A stretch of DNA of 64,000 nt from Blautia hydrogenotrophica DSM 10507 (GTDB lineage Bacteria > Bacillota > Clostridia > Lachnospirales > Lachnospiraceae), in the NCBI RefSeq assembly GCF_034356035.1, contig NZ_CP136423.1, positions 2,666,001 to 2,730,000 of the forward strand, in the 5' to 3' direction. The position numbers and the translations under genes were made by a program. The notes below the pieces were generated by a model. The model had not been told where the DNA came from. It was given only the letters and a program-made list of their open reading frames with translations, and did not search any database. Shown one piece after another: positions 34,897 through 42,702 of this stretch (positions within the stretch are counted from its first letter, which is position 1; each line of letters opens with the position of its first letter).

Positions 34897-36723
34897 ATGT
34901 GTGGAATTGTTGGATACATCGGTGACAACCAGGCTGCCCCTATTTTGCTAGACGGTCTGGCCAAACTAGAATACCGGGGCTATGACTCCGCCGGAATCGC
35001 CGTTTTCGATGGAAAAGAAATCAAGATGGAAAAAGTAATGGGCCGGCTGAAGGTTCTCGAAGAGCTCACCCACGGTGGCGCGACGATGGAAGGTACCGCC
35101 GGTATCGGTCACACTCGCTGGGCGACGCACGGCTGTCCCTCCGACACCAATGCTCATCCCCATTTTAATAAAGATCATTCCATCATCGTAGTTCACAATG
35201 GAATCATCGAAAACTACGCGAAACTCAAAAAAGTCCTCGAAAAAAAAGGCTACGAGTTTGTATCAGAGACAGATACCGAGGTACTCGCCCATCTACTCTC
35301 TGAGTACTATAATGGCAATCCGGCTGAGACCATTCAGAAAGTTATGCAGCGCGTAGAAGGTTCCTATGCTCTCGGAATCATGTTTCTGGATCATCCCAAT
35401 CATATTTATGCCGCCCGCAAAGACAGCCCGCTGATCGTGGGAGCTAGCAAAGAAGGAAACCTCATCGCCTCTGACGTCCCCGCTATATTGCGGTATACCC
35501 GGAATGTATATTATATGGAAAACGAGGAGCTAGTCTGCCTCTCTAGAGAACATATTCGTTTCTACAACATTGACGGAGAGCCCCTAGAAAAGACTCCCGT
35601 GACTATTGAGTGGGATATCGACGCAGCAGAAAAAGGCGGCTATGAGCATTTCATGCTGAAAGAAATCTACGAACAGCCCAAAGCCGTCCGTGACACGTTA
35701 AATCCCCGTTTAAAAGACAAGGAAATCAACATCGAAGAATTAGGAATGAGCGATGAAGATATCTGTAAAATCAAAAAAATTCTGATTATCGCCTGTGGCT
35801 CTGCCTACCACGCTGGAATCACTGGCAAATACGTTCTCGAAGGACTGGCACGCATCCCTGTAGAAGTGGACTTGGCCAGTGAGTTCCGATATCGGAACCC
35901 TATCTACGAGCCAGACAGCTTAGCCATCATTATCAGTCAGTCTGGTGAGACAGCAGACTCTTTGGCAGCCCTGCGGGAAGCTAAAAATCACGGTGTCCGG
36001 GTACTTGGCATCGTCAACGTCGTAGGCAGCTCCATCGCCCGCGAAGCTGACAACGTTATGTATACCTGGGCTGGACCTGAGATCTCCGTTGCCACTACCA
36101 AAGCCTACAGCGCCCAGCTGGCAGCTTTGTACCTGTTAACCCTAAAATTTGCTAAAGTCCGTGGAGTCATCACCCAGGATCGCTATCTCTCTCTCCAGTC
36201 TGATTTGATTCAACTTCCTGAGCAGATTGAAAATCTGCTGGGAATGAAAGAAAAGATTCAGCGTTTCGCAAATCGTTATCTAGCCGCTGACCACATGTTT
36301 TTCATCGGCCGCGGCATCGACTACGCAATTTCTCTAGAAGGCTCTCTGAAGTTAAAAGAAATCTCCTATATCCACTCAGAAGCCTATGCCGCAGGAGAAT
36401 TAAAACATGGTACGATCTCTCTGATAGAGGATAATACCCTGGTAGTAGCCTTGGCGACCCAAGAACAGCTGTATCCAAAGACGATCAGCAACATCGTGGA
36501 GGTGAAGACCCGTGGTGCTTTCGTGCTGGCCGTCACCAACTTCGGCCACAAAGAAATCGAAAAAAATGCCGACTATGTCATCTATATTCCTAAGACAGAC
36601 AACTTTTTCACCAATTCCCTGGCGATTGTGCCTCTTCAGCTCTTTGCTTACTATATTTCACTGGGACGCGGTTTGGATGTGGATAAACCCAGAAATCTGG
36701 CCAAGTCTGTCACGGTAGAATAA
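34897..36723 (+). CDS. glmS: Glutamine-fructose-6-phosphate aminotransferase (isomerising)
   Basis: 608 residues. Cys2 is the glutaminase nucleophile (MCGIVGYIGDNQAAPILLDG). The glutaminase domain runs to about 240 (GHTRWATHG, HNGIIENY). Two SIS sugar-isomerase domains follow (SQSGETADS, TTKAYSAQL, C-terminal KPRNLAKSVTVE). It makes glucosamine-6-phosphate for cell-wall synthesis. The leader is too short for the glmS ribozyme of many Firmicutes. Monocistronic, with its own promoter and terminator. Confidence 0.98.
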   Translation: MCGIVGYIGDNQAAPILLDGLAKLEYRGYDSAGIAVFDGKEIKMEKVMGRLKVLEELTHGGATMEGTAGIGHTRWATHGCPSDTNAHPHFNKDHSIIVVHNGIIENYAKLKKVLEKKGYEFVSETDTEVLAHLLSEYYNGNPAETIQKVMQRVEGSYALGIMFLDHPNHIYAARKDSPLIVGASKEGNLIASDVPAILRYTRNVYYMENEELVCLSREHIRFYNIDGEPLEKTPVTIEWDIDAAEKGGYEHFMLKEIYEQPKAVRDTLNPRLKDKEINIEELGMSDEDICKIKKILIIACGSAYHAGITGKYVLEGLARIPVEVDLASEFRYRNPIYEPDSLAIIISQSGETADSLAALREAKNHGVRVLGIVNVVGSSIAREADNVMYTWAGPEISVATTKAYSAQLAALYLLTLKFAKVRGVITQDRYLSLQSDLIQLPEQIENLLGMKEKIQRFANRYLAADHMFFIGRGIDYAISLEGSLKLKEISYIHSEAYAAGELKHGTISLIEDNTLVVALATQEQLYPKTISNIVEVKTRGAFVLAVTNFGHKEIEKNADYVIYIPKTDNFFTNSLAIVPLQLFAYYISLGRGLDVDKPRNLAKSVTVE

Positions 36724-36768
36724 GTCACCGACAAACAGCGTGACAGCCTGTCTGTTCCACTAACGAGT

Positions 36769-36801
36769 CAGCCTCCCAAATGCACAGGAGGCTGGCTTTT
36801 T
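36769..36801 (+). terminator. glmS terminator
   Basis: CAGCCTCC/GGAGGCTG stem with a 10-base loop, followed by GCTTTTT. Confidence 0.9.
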
Positions 36802-36806
36802 GATAT

Positions 36807-36849
36807 AAAAGGAAAAGCCTTGTCACGCTAATTCGTAAAAGTCCTATCC
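36807..36849 (+). repeat. Dispersed repeat, family D copy 3
   Basis: AAAAGGAAAAGCCTTGTCAC then GCTAATTCGTAAAAGTCC. It abuts the spoVAE stop codon at 36850. Confidence 0.65.
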
Positions 36850-37206
36850 CTAATCTTTCATCTTAGGCTTAAAAATCAAGCTGGCTAGATAAGAAAAAAT
36901 CAAAGCCGCCGACACCCCTGTGGCACACGCCTGAAATCCCCCCATAAAAAGTCCTAGGATTCCCTCTTCGGCAATCGCTTCCTCCATCCCCTTCCAGAGA
37001 ATATTTCCAAACCCCAACAGCGGCACGCTCACACCGGCACCGGCATACTCCAACAAAGGCTGGAAAATTCCCAGTGCACTCAGTACAGCCCCAGTGCACA
37101 CCAGAATCACCATAATCCGCCCCGGCATCAGCTTCGTCCGGTCCAGCAGAATCTGAACCAACGCACAGATCAAACCACCTACCCAAAATGCATTGATATA
37201 ATCCAT
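36850..37206 (-). CDS. spoVAE: Stage V sporulation protein AE (SpoVAE)
   Basis: 118 residues with four membrane segments, beginning MDYINAFWVGGLICALVQIL, similar to SpoVAC, to which it is paralogous (FWVGGLICA / FFVGGLICV). Part of the inner-membrane channel that moves dipicolinic acid into the forespore and out on germination. Last gene of the spoVA operon. It follows the spoVAD stop closely (TAATG type). Confidence 0.93.
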   Translation of the reverse strand: MDYINAFWVGGLICALVQILLDRTKLMPGRIMVILVCTGAVLSALGIFQPLLEYAGAGVSVPLLGFGNILWKGMEEAIAEEGILGLFMGGFQACATGVSAALIFSYLASLIFKPKMKD

Positions 37207-38228
37207 TATTTTTCCTCCTGCGCACTCTCTACCACCACAGCCTGTGCAACCCCAGGTATGGTTCTTCCCTCGTTAAAAGAAACCTTCGACAACAAGGCTC
37301 CTGTAGGCAAAAACAACACTCTCTTCCAGGTTCCGTCTTCTAGCTTGGGCAGGATATAAGAAGAAAATACCGTGGCAGAACAGCCACAGCCACTGCCACC
37401 TGAATGTGTATCTTGTTTTTCGTTGTCAAAAATCAGCAGCCCACAGTCCATGTACTGACTACTGATATCCACGTTCTTTTCCTTTAGCAAATCAAACAAG
37501 ATCTTCTGCCCTACCTGTCCTAAATCTCCGGTTATGATCCTGTCGTAATCCCCCGGCTTGCGGCCAAAATCCTGAAGATTCTGATAGATCGTATCACAGG
37601 CTGCTGGAGCCATACACGCTCCCATGTTCAGTGAGTCTTTGAACCCATAATCCACAATCTTTCCTGAAGTAATTCCGGTGACAACCACTTTTCCTCCTTC
37701 TTTTCCAAGTACACAGGCACCACTTCCTGTGACCGTCCAGGTAGCTGATAACGGCCTTTGATTCCCATATTCCAGGGGAAATCGAAACTCCTTCTCAGCA
37801 GTCCCGAAATGGCTAGAAGTCACAGCCGCCGTATAGTCGGCATAGCCACCCGACACAGACATAGCTGCCAAGCCCAAAGCTTCCCCCATCGTAGAGCAAG
37901 CCCCATATAGCTGATAAACCGGCCGTTCAAACCCTTGAAGTCCAAAAGAAGACGCCACGGACTGAGCCTGAAGATCGCCGCTAAAAATCAGGCGTAGCTG
38001 ACTGTTCTGAAGCCCCGCCTTTTGAACCGCCAGCTCTAAGGCCTCCTTCTGCATCGCACTCTCAGCAGTCTCCCAATTTTCCTCTCCCAGAGCAGGGTCC
38101 TCATGAATTTTGTCAAAATAGTCTTTTAAAGGGCCTTCCCCTTCTTTCTTCCCCACCACAGAGGCACTGCTCAGTACATACGCTGGCTGTTCAAAACAGA
38201 TACTCTGTTTTCCTAACATCTGATTCAT
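37206..38228 (-). CDS. spoVAD: Stage V sporulation protein AD (SpoVAD)
   Basis: 340 residues from the ATG at 38228 (AGGAG 7 bases upstream, overlapping the spoVAC stop as ATGA). Beta-ketoacyl-synthase/thiolase-like fold: MLGKQSICFEQPAYVLSSAS, QLYGACSTMGEALGLAAMSV, GSGCGCSATVFSSYILP. In Bacillus this protein binds dipicolinic acid directly. Length matches the family. Confidence 0.95.
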   Translation of the reverse strand: MNQMLGKQSICFEQPAYVLSSASVVGKKEGEGPLKDYFDKIHEDPALGEENWETAESAMQKEALELAVQKAGLQNSQLRLIFSGDLQAQSVASSFGLQGFERPVYQLYGACSTMGEALGLAAMSVSGGYADYTAAVTSSHFGTAEKEFRFPLEYGNQRPLSATWTVTGSGACVLGKEGGKVVVTGITSGKIVDYGFKDSLNMGACMAPAACDTIYQNLQDFGRKPGDYDRIITGDLGQVGQKILFDLLKEKNVDISSQYMDCGLLIFDNEKQDTHSGGSGCGCSATVFSSYILPKLEDGTWKRVLFLPTGALLSKVSFNEGRTIPGVAQAVVVESAQEEK

Positions 38229-38704
38229 CCTATCACTCCTATCCACTGTAAAATGTAATAGACTACTCCCAATAACCAAGAGCTAAAGATTCCATACAGA
38301 ATCACTGGCCCCGCAATCGTGAAGATCTTGCAGCCGATTCCGAAAACCTGCCCTTCTTTTTGATATTCAATCGCAGATGCCGCGACAGAATTCGCAAACC
38401 CGGTAATCGGTACAAGTGCTCCAGCCCCCGCAAACTTTCCAATCTTCGGATAAATATTAAGCCCAGTCAGTAGTACACTCACAAATATGAGAATCAGAGA
38501 ACACCAAGACCCGGCAGTCTCCTGGTCCAAGCCGTAGCTGCCGGCCACATTTAAAATTGCCTGTCCGATGACACAGATCAGTCCTCCCACGAAAAAAGCT
38601 TTTGCCATGTTCATGGGAAGGCTGTGTGTAGGTGTTACCTGTTTGACATACTGCTCATACTCTTTTGCCTTCTGTTCTTTTTCTTTCATTGCCTTTTCTT
38701 GCAT
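38225..38704 (-). CDS. spoVAC: Stage V sporulation protein AC (SpoVAC)
   Basis: 159 residues. A basic N-terminal segment, then YVKQVTPTHSLPMNMAKAFF, the family signature, and four membrane segments. SpoVAC is a mechanosensitive-type dipicolinic acid channel subunit. Placed between spoVAB and spoVAD as in Bacillus. Confidence 0.95.
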   Translation of the reverse strand: MQEKAMKEKEQKAKEYEQYVKQVTPTHSLPMNMAKAFFVGGLICVIGQAILNVAGSYGLDQETAGSWCSLILIFVSVLLTGLNIYPKIGKFAGAGALVPITGFANSVAASAIEYQKEGQVFGIGCKIFTIAGPVILYGIFSSWLLGVVYYILQWIGVIG

Positions 38705-38710
38705 TTACTG

Positions 38711-39124
38711 TCACCATCCTTTATAAAAGAAATATAGAGCGCCGATCACCTTGCCGGCGGCCACACTCACAATAATCCAAGGTAGCCCTTTTGTCAGTTT
38801 TACTCTCCTGGCCAGAATTGGAAAGACTTTCGCCATCTCCGCCAACGCCAGAATCCAGCTTCCCATAAATACTCCCGCGAATATGCCAAAAATTGCCAGC
38901 AGTATTTGTCCACCAGGCAGATGCCACTGAAAAACCATTGCCATATTTCCCAGAGTGGCTCCTAACATCGTGAAATCTTCATAGAGCAGTATCTTATCTG
39001 CCGTGCGTGTAATGCCAGCATAGCGCGGCACAATGGAAAGGCCGATAATCAACCCTACCATCCCACTTGCCACTGTAAAACCTGCACATAGTCCCAGCAC
39101 TCCCAGAAAAATCTGTTCCGCCAT
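38711..39124 (-). CDS. spoVAB: Stage V sporulation protein AB (SpoVAB)
   Basis: 137 residues with four membrane segments (FTVASGMVGLIIGLSIVPRY, GNMAMVF). It is adjacent to spoVAA with no gap. SpoVAA and SpoVAB are found only in some spore formers and are thought to modulate the SpoVA channel. Length and hydropathy fit the family. Confidence 0.9.
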   Translation of the reverse strand: MAEQIFLGVLGLCAGFTVASGMVGLIIGLSIVPRYAGITRTADKILLYEDFTMLGATLGNMAMVFQWHLPGGQILLAIFGIFAGVFMGSWILALAEMAKVFPILARRVKLTKGLPWIIVSVAAGKVIGALYFFYKGW

Positions 39125-39739
39125 CTACTGCTCCTTTCCCCTCTCCACTTTCTCAATGATCGTCGTATTTACGTCATCTTCATAAACCCTCATCTGTACT
39201 TGCATAGGAGTAGGATCCTGAGTCAACTTCATACTTCCAAAATGATTAAAGAAAAAAAGAACGCCTGCTCCAATTCCTATTGAGTATGTGATCTCCAAAA
39301 TAGTAAATCCGCTTGATTTTGCCCCTGTGACCTGTTGATAGATCTGTCCGAACAAAGTAGTCAAATCCACATCATTGTTAAAAGACATAATTGCAAATGC
39401 CGTTCCAAAAAAAGTGGCCATACAGATAATCACCGCTTTCACCCAAGTCCACACCTTACTCTTGACAGCTTCCTCCCGATAAGTCACAAGGAACGATGCC
39501 TCACCCAGAGCTGAGATATCCAGATTCTCTTCTTTTTTCTGAATCAGCTCGATCAAATCCACCACAGAAAATACATACCGTCCAGGCTTTCCCGGCTCCA
39601 GATTCGCCACGGGCAGTACTCTACAACGATTCAAAACCTTCGAATTACTGCAACTTAGCTGCGCCACATCCTGAAGATACACATGAGGATGATGCACCTC
39701 GACATTTTGATCGATCTGGAGATATAACGTATCACTCAT
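39125..39739 (-). CDS. spoVAA: Stage V sporulation protein AA (SpoVAA)
   Basis: 204 residues from the ATG at 39739 (GGAGG 7 bases upstream); the ORF is open 18 codons further. N-terminal soluble domain about 1-105 (DTLYLQIDQNVEVHHPHVYL, a small adhesin-like fold), then two TMs. First gene of the spoVA operon. A possible sigma-G promoter (GTATG, 18 bases, AAAATAC) lies 40-70 bases upstream but is imperfect. Confidence 0.9.
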   Translation of the reverse strand: MSDTLYLQIDQNVEVHHPHVYLQDVAQLSCSNSKVLNRCRVLPVANLEPGKPGRYVFSVVDLIELIQKKEENLDISALGEASFLVTYREEAVKSKVWTWVKAVIICMATFFGTAFAIMSFNNDVDLTTLFGQIYQQVTGAKSSGFTILEITYSIGIGAGVLFFFNHFGSMKLTQDPTPMQVQMRVYEDDVNTTIIEKVERGKEQ

Positions 39740-40055
39740 AATTTGCCTCCTACTGGATTTTTCAGACATTTCGTATTTTCCCTCTGTCCACAAATCTCAT
39801 ACTGAGAATATTTCTCCTAAATATCAACGTTTATTATCCCTAATCTCCCATTTTTTATACAACACTCTATCTTTGCAAGCGCAAACCTCATACTTCCTAA
39901 AATTGGGTCCCTTTACAAAAATGACTACAGACATATCTCATGGTATAATGGTTGAAAGTAAAATTTTGACGGACAAAAAGGTCGCGTATATCTAAAATAT
40001 TGGAATCTCTACGACACACATTTTGTGAAAAAAAGCGTTGAAAGGATGGTGCGCC
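39740..40055. promoter_or_regulatory. Divergent gap between spoVAA and the ant(6)-like gene
   Basis: 316 bp, no ORF. On the minus strand only the weak sigma-G-like site for spoVAA. On the plus strand TTGACG (39966-39971), 17 bases, TATCTA (39989-39994) is a fair sigma-A promoter for the ant(6)-like gene, and AAGGA lies before its original ATG at 40056. Confidence 0.5.
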
Positions 40056-40938
40056 ATGCGCAAAGAAAAAGAAATGTTCGATTTGATCATAAGCACTGCC
40101 CAGAGAGATGACAGAATCAGAGCTGTCTAATATGAATGGGTCAAGAACCAATAAGAAAGTAAAAAAAGATCTACTCCAAGATTACGACATTGTATATGTA
40201 GTAAAACAGAATCGCCCTTTTTATGAAGACAAATATTGGATTGATATTTTTGGTGAAAGATTATACATGCAATGCCCTGATGAGATAGACCGTTGCAACG
40301 GAATCGAAGTAAACTTTGATAAACGCTACGGCTGGTTGATACAATTTAAAGACGGAAATCGCCTAGATCTCCATGTAGTACCGGTAGAAGAAGTAGATAT
40401 TAAGAGTGACAAACTATGTATCATATTATTGGACAAAGACGGCCTGCTGCCGGCAATCCCTGAGCCTTCCGACGAAGATTATCTAATTAAAAGACCCACC
40501 CAAGATGAATTTTATGCCTGCTGCAATGAATTTTGGTGGTGTCTCAACAATATTGCAAAGGGGTTGTGGCGTGAAGAAATTCCCTATGTCCATAGAGTAC
40601 TCTATGATGGAAGCCATCCAGAATTAGTAAAACTGCTAAACTGGAAAATCGGTTACGAGACAAACTTTCAAGTTTCGACGGGAAAAGCTTCCAAATATCT
40701 AAAAGAATACCTATCTGCGGATATTTGGAATAAATTTCTCAAGACATATATCAACGGAGAGTTAAACGACATCTGGAATTCTATATTTATCATGTGCGAT
40801 TTGTTCCAGAATACTGCCCTCGAAGTAGCAAAACACTCAGGATTCTTCTATCTTTGGGAAGAGGCAAAAGCCGGTTATTATTTTTTAAAACATATATACA
40901 CACTGCCAAAGAATGCCAAAACGGTCTTTGACAATTAG
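40056..40938 (+). pseudogene. Aminoglycoside 6-adenylyltransferase, ANT(6) type, frameshifted near codon 25
   Basis: The original start (40056, MRKEKEMFDLIISTAQRDDR) runs into TAA at 40128-40130. After an extra base in CTGTCTAATATGAAT the frame resumes as MNGSRTNKKVKKDLLQDYDI, the nucleotidyltransferase motif with the catalytic Asp pair, and continues to a normal C-terminus (EAKAGYYFLKHIYTL). Combined length is about 293 residues, full for ANT(6), which adenylylates streptomycin. A 276-codon frame starting at 40108 could still be translated but lacks the native 24-residue N-terminus. It lies alone on the opposite strand between spoVA and spoIIA. Confidence 0.85.
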
Positions 40939-40944
40939 AATCTA

Positions 40945-41040
40945 TCACAAAGTGGACAAGCCTCTCTCAACTTCTCCTCAGTCTTGAAGAGCGCAGCCTG
41001 CTTTGCTCGCTAAATGCAATGAGCAAAACAGGCTGCGCCA
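40945..41040 (+). repeat. Dispersed repeat, family C copy 2, with terminator-like hairpin
   Basis: CACAAAGTGGACAAGCC resembles 27637. It contains a long hairpin GCGCAGCCTG...CAGGCTGCGC extended by TTGCTC/GAGCAA (40991-41038). It lies between the converging ends of the ant(6)-like gene and sigF and may act as terminator for both, although T-runs are lacking. Confidence 0.65.
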
Positions 41041-41054
41041 GTCCTTAGCAGGGC

Positions 41055-41768
41055 TCACATTTTATCCCTCAATCTCTTTAGTATTTTCTTCTCCATCCTT
41101 GAGACCTGAACCTGAGATACCCCCAATTCTCTGGCAATCTCTGTCTGTGTCCTCTCTTGGAAATATCTCATATAGATTAGCCGTCTCTCCGACACAGTGA
41201 GCTGTCCTAATATTTCCTCTAACAAAATCCGATTTAGAGATTCCTCCTGACGATTCTTTTTTTCCTCTAATTTATCAATCAGCCGAATATCATTTCCTTC
41301 GCCTTGATAGATCGTCTTCTGAAGTGACTCGATCTCCACATTGGAATCAAGTGCCATCATCAGTTCTTCCTGAGGAATCCCTATCTCCCCGGCCATCTCC
41401 GCAATCTGGGGATCTCTCCCCAGCTCTTTTTCCAGCTTTTCCCTGGCCAGATAGGCTTTATAGCAAACCTCCTTTAGAGAACGACTGACTTTTATCATTC
41501 CGTCATCCCTCAGAAATCTCTTAATCTCCCCTGATATCATCGGAACCGCATAGGTAGAAAACTTCACATCGTAGGACAGATCGAACTTATCAACAGCTTT
41601 TAACAGCCCTATGCTACCGATCTGAAACAAATCCTCCAGCTCCACGCCCCGGTTTTGAAATCTCTTCACAATGCTCCAAATCAAGCCGATGTTTTCCTCA
41701 AAAATGGTATCTCTTGCCTCTTTATCTCCCTGGTGTGCACGTGCTATCAGAGCAAGAGTATGTTCCAT
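41055..41768 (-). CDS. sigF: RNA polymerase sigma-F, first forespore sigma factor
   Basis: 237 residues from the ATG at 41768 (GGGAGG 5 bases upstream; the GTG two codons earlier is inside that site). Region 2 has LEDLFQIGSIGLLKAVDKFD and YDVKFSTYAVPMISGEIKRF. Region 4 has QTEIARELGVSQVQVSRMEK. Third gene of spoIIA, held inactive by SpoIIAB until septation. The stop of spoIIAB overlaps its ribosome site. Confidence 0.97.
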   Translation of the reverse strand: MEHTLALIARAHQGDKEARDTIFEENIGLIWSIVKRFQNRGVELEDLFQIGSIGLLKAVDKFDLSYDVKFSTYAVPMISGEIKRFLRDDGMIKVSRSLKEVCYKAYLAREKLEKELGRDPQIAEMAGEIGIPQEELMMALDSNVEIESLQKTIYQGEGNDIRLIDKLEEKKNRQEESLNRILLEEILGQLTVSERRLIYMRYFQERTQTEIARELGVSQVQVSRMEKKILKRLRDKM

Positions 41769-41770
41769 TT

Positions 41771-42196
41771 TCACCTCCCGATTCGTTTTCTCAAATGAAC
41801 GACGGTTCCCTGCCCTACGGTAGATTCCACTTCCACCTCATCCATAAACGCCTCCATGAAAGCAAATCCCATACCAGACCTCTCCAACTCAGGCTTCGTA
41901 GTGAACATCGGCTCCATAGCCTTCTCGATATCCGATATTCCCACCCCATGGTCGATCACATCAATGTAAAAATCCTTTCCCTCAATTTTGCATTTTACTA
42001 AAATCTTATGTATTTCACCCTCGTATCCGTGAATCATCGCGTTTGTGATCGCCTCCGACACTGCGGTCTTGATGTCTGCTACTTCTTCTAACGTGGGGTT
42101 TAACTGCGTACAAAAAGCTGCCACTGACACTCTCACAAACCCCTCATTGCAGGACCTTGCATCAAACTCAATCTGCATTTCATTCGTCCGTTCCAT
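41771..42196 (-). CDS. spoIIAB: Anti-sigma-F factor / serine kinase SpoIIAB
   Basis: 141 residues from the ATG at 42196, the start with the best ribosome site (GGGAGG) and the family wording MQIEFDARSCNEGFVRVSVA soon after. GHKL ATPase motifs: EAITNAMIHGY (N box), DHGVGI (G1), GMGFAFME (G2). It binds sigma-F and phosphorylates SpoIIAA. Confidence 0.96.
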   Translation of the reverse strand: MERTNEMQIEFDARSCNEGFVRVSVAAFCTQLNPTLEEVADIKTAVSEAITNAMIHGYEGEIHKILVKCKIEGKDFYIDVIDHGVGISDIEKAMEPMFTTKPELERSGMGFAFMEAFMDEVEVESTVGQGTVVHLRKRIGR

Positions 42197-42216
42197 GATA
42201 CCTTCCTCCCTCATAT

Positions 42217-42537
42217 TCACTCCTCAACCTGACGACAGATCTTCATCACCTTATAAATTCCTGATAAATTTAAGATTTTATAAATCCGGCGATTTACCCG
42301 GATTGCCCGTATCGAATCCTGTCTCATCCCCAAAGCTTTATATCTTCCCATAATCATACCAATTCCCGAGCTGTCCATGAAGGTCGTATTCCCAAAATCA
42401 AAGACAATCCCCCTGATATACTGCTCCTGTAAAATCTCATCAATTTGTTGGCTGATCGCCTGAGAATTGGGATGATCCAATTCTACTGGCAGACTGACTG
42501 TCAGGATAGAGTCCCCTATCTGAAACATCTGGTCCAT
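42217..42537 (-). CDS. spoIIAA: Anti-anti-sigma factor SpoIIAA
   Basis: 106 residues with a STAS fold. The phospho-site reads TTFMDSSGIGMIMGRYK, with Ser58 equivalent in DSSGIG. It releases sigma-F from SpoIIAB when dephosphorylated by SpoIIE. First gene of the spoIIA operon; a sigma-H-like promoter precedes it. Confidence 0.97.
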   Translation of the reverse strand: MDQMFQIGDSILTVSLPVELDHPNSQAISQQIDEILQEQYIRGIVFDFGNTTFMDSSGIGMIMGRYKALGMRQDSIRAIRVNRRIYKILNLSGIYKVMKICRQVEE

Positions 42538-42562
42538 TTTATTCTCCCCTTTTTTTACAATT

Positions 42563-42592
42563 TCATTCCCAATTTTTCAAAATCTTCCCTAT
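42563..42592 (-). promoter_or_regulatory. Candidate sigma-H promoter of the spoIIA operon
   Basis: Minus strand: ATAGGGAAG (42584-42592), 12 bases, TGGGAATGA (42563-42571). It compares well with the sigma-H consensus RnAGGAwWW-N11/12-RnnGAATww. The distance to spoIIAA is about 25 bases. Confidence 0.5.
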
Positions 42593-42632
42593 AACAGAAC
42601 AAAGTGAGCAAACCCGCTTCAACTTCCCTACA
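42592..42632 (+). repeat. Dispersed repeat, family C copy 3 (truncated)
   Basis: TAACAGAACAAAGTGAGCAA then ACCCGCTTCAACTTCCC. Only the left arm of the 27637 copy is present. It lies between the spoIIA promoter and a terminator. Confidence 0.6.
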
Positions 42633-42642
42633 AAAAAAGGCT

Positions 42643-42660
42643 GCTGTCATCTGACAGCAA
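42643..42660 (-). terminator. Terminator of the zinc-ribbon/TPR gene
   Basis: Perfect 8-bp stem TGCTGTCA/TGACAGCA with a 2-base spacer, followed on the minus strand by GCCTTTTTTTG. Confidence 0.85.
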
Positions 42661-42702
42661 CCCCTATTTGGAGGTTTCTCCTTCGTCTCTCCCACTCCTG
42701 TA

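Noticed and set aside
39125..39793. Longer N-terminus of spoVAA starting at 39793
   Set aside because: The ATG at 39739 has GGAGG at good distance and gives the family-typical start; the extension has neither.
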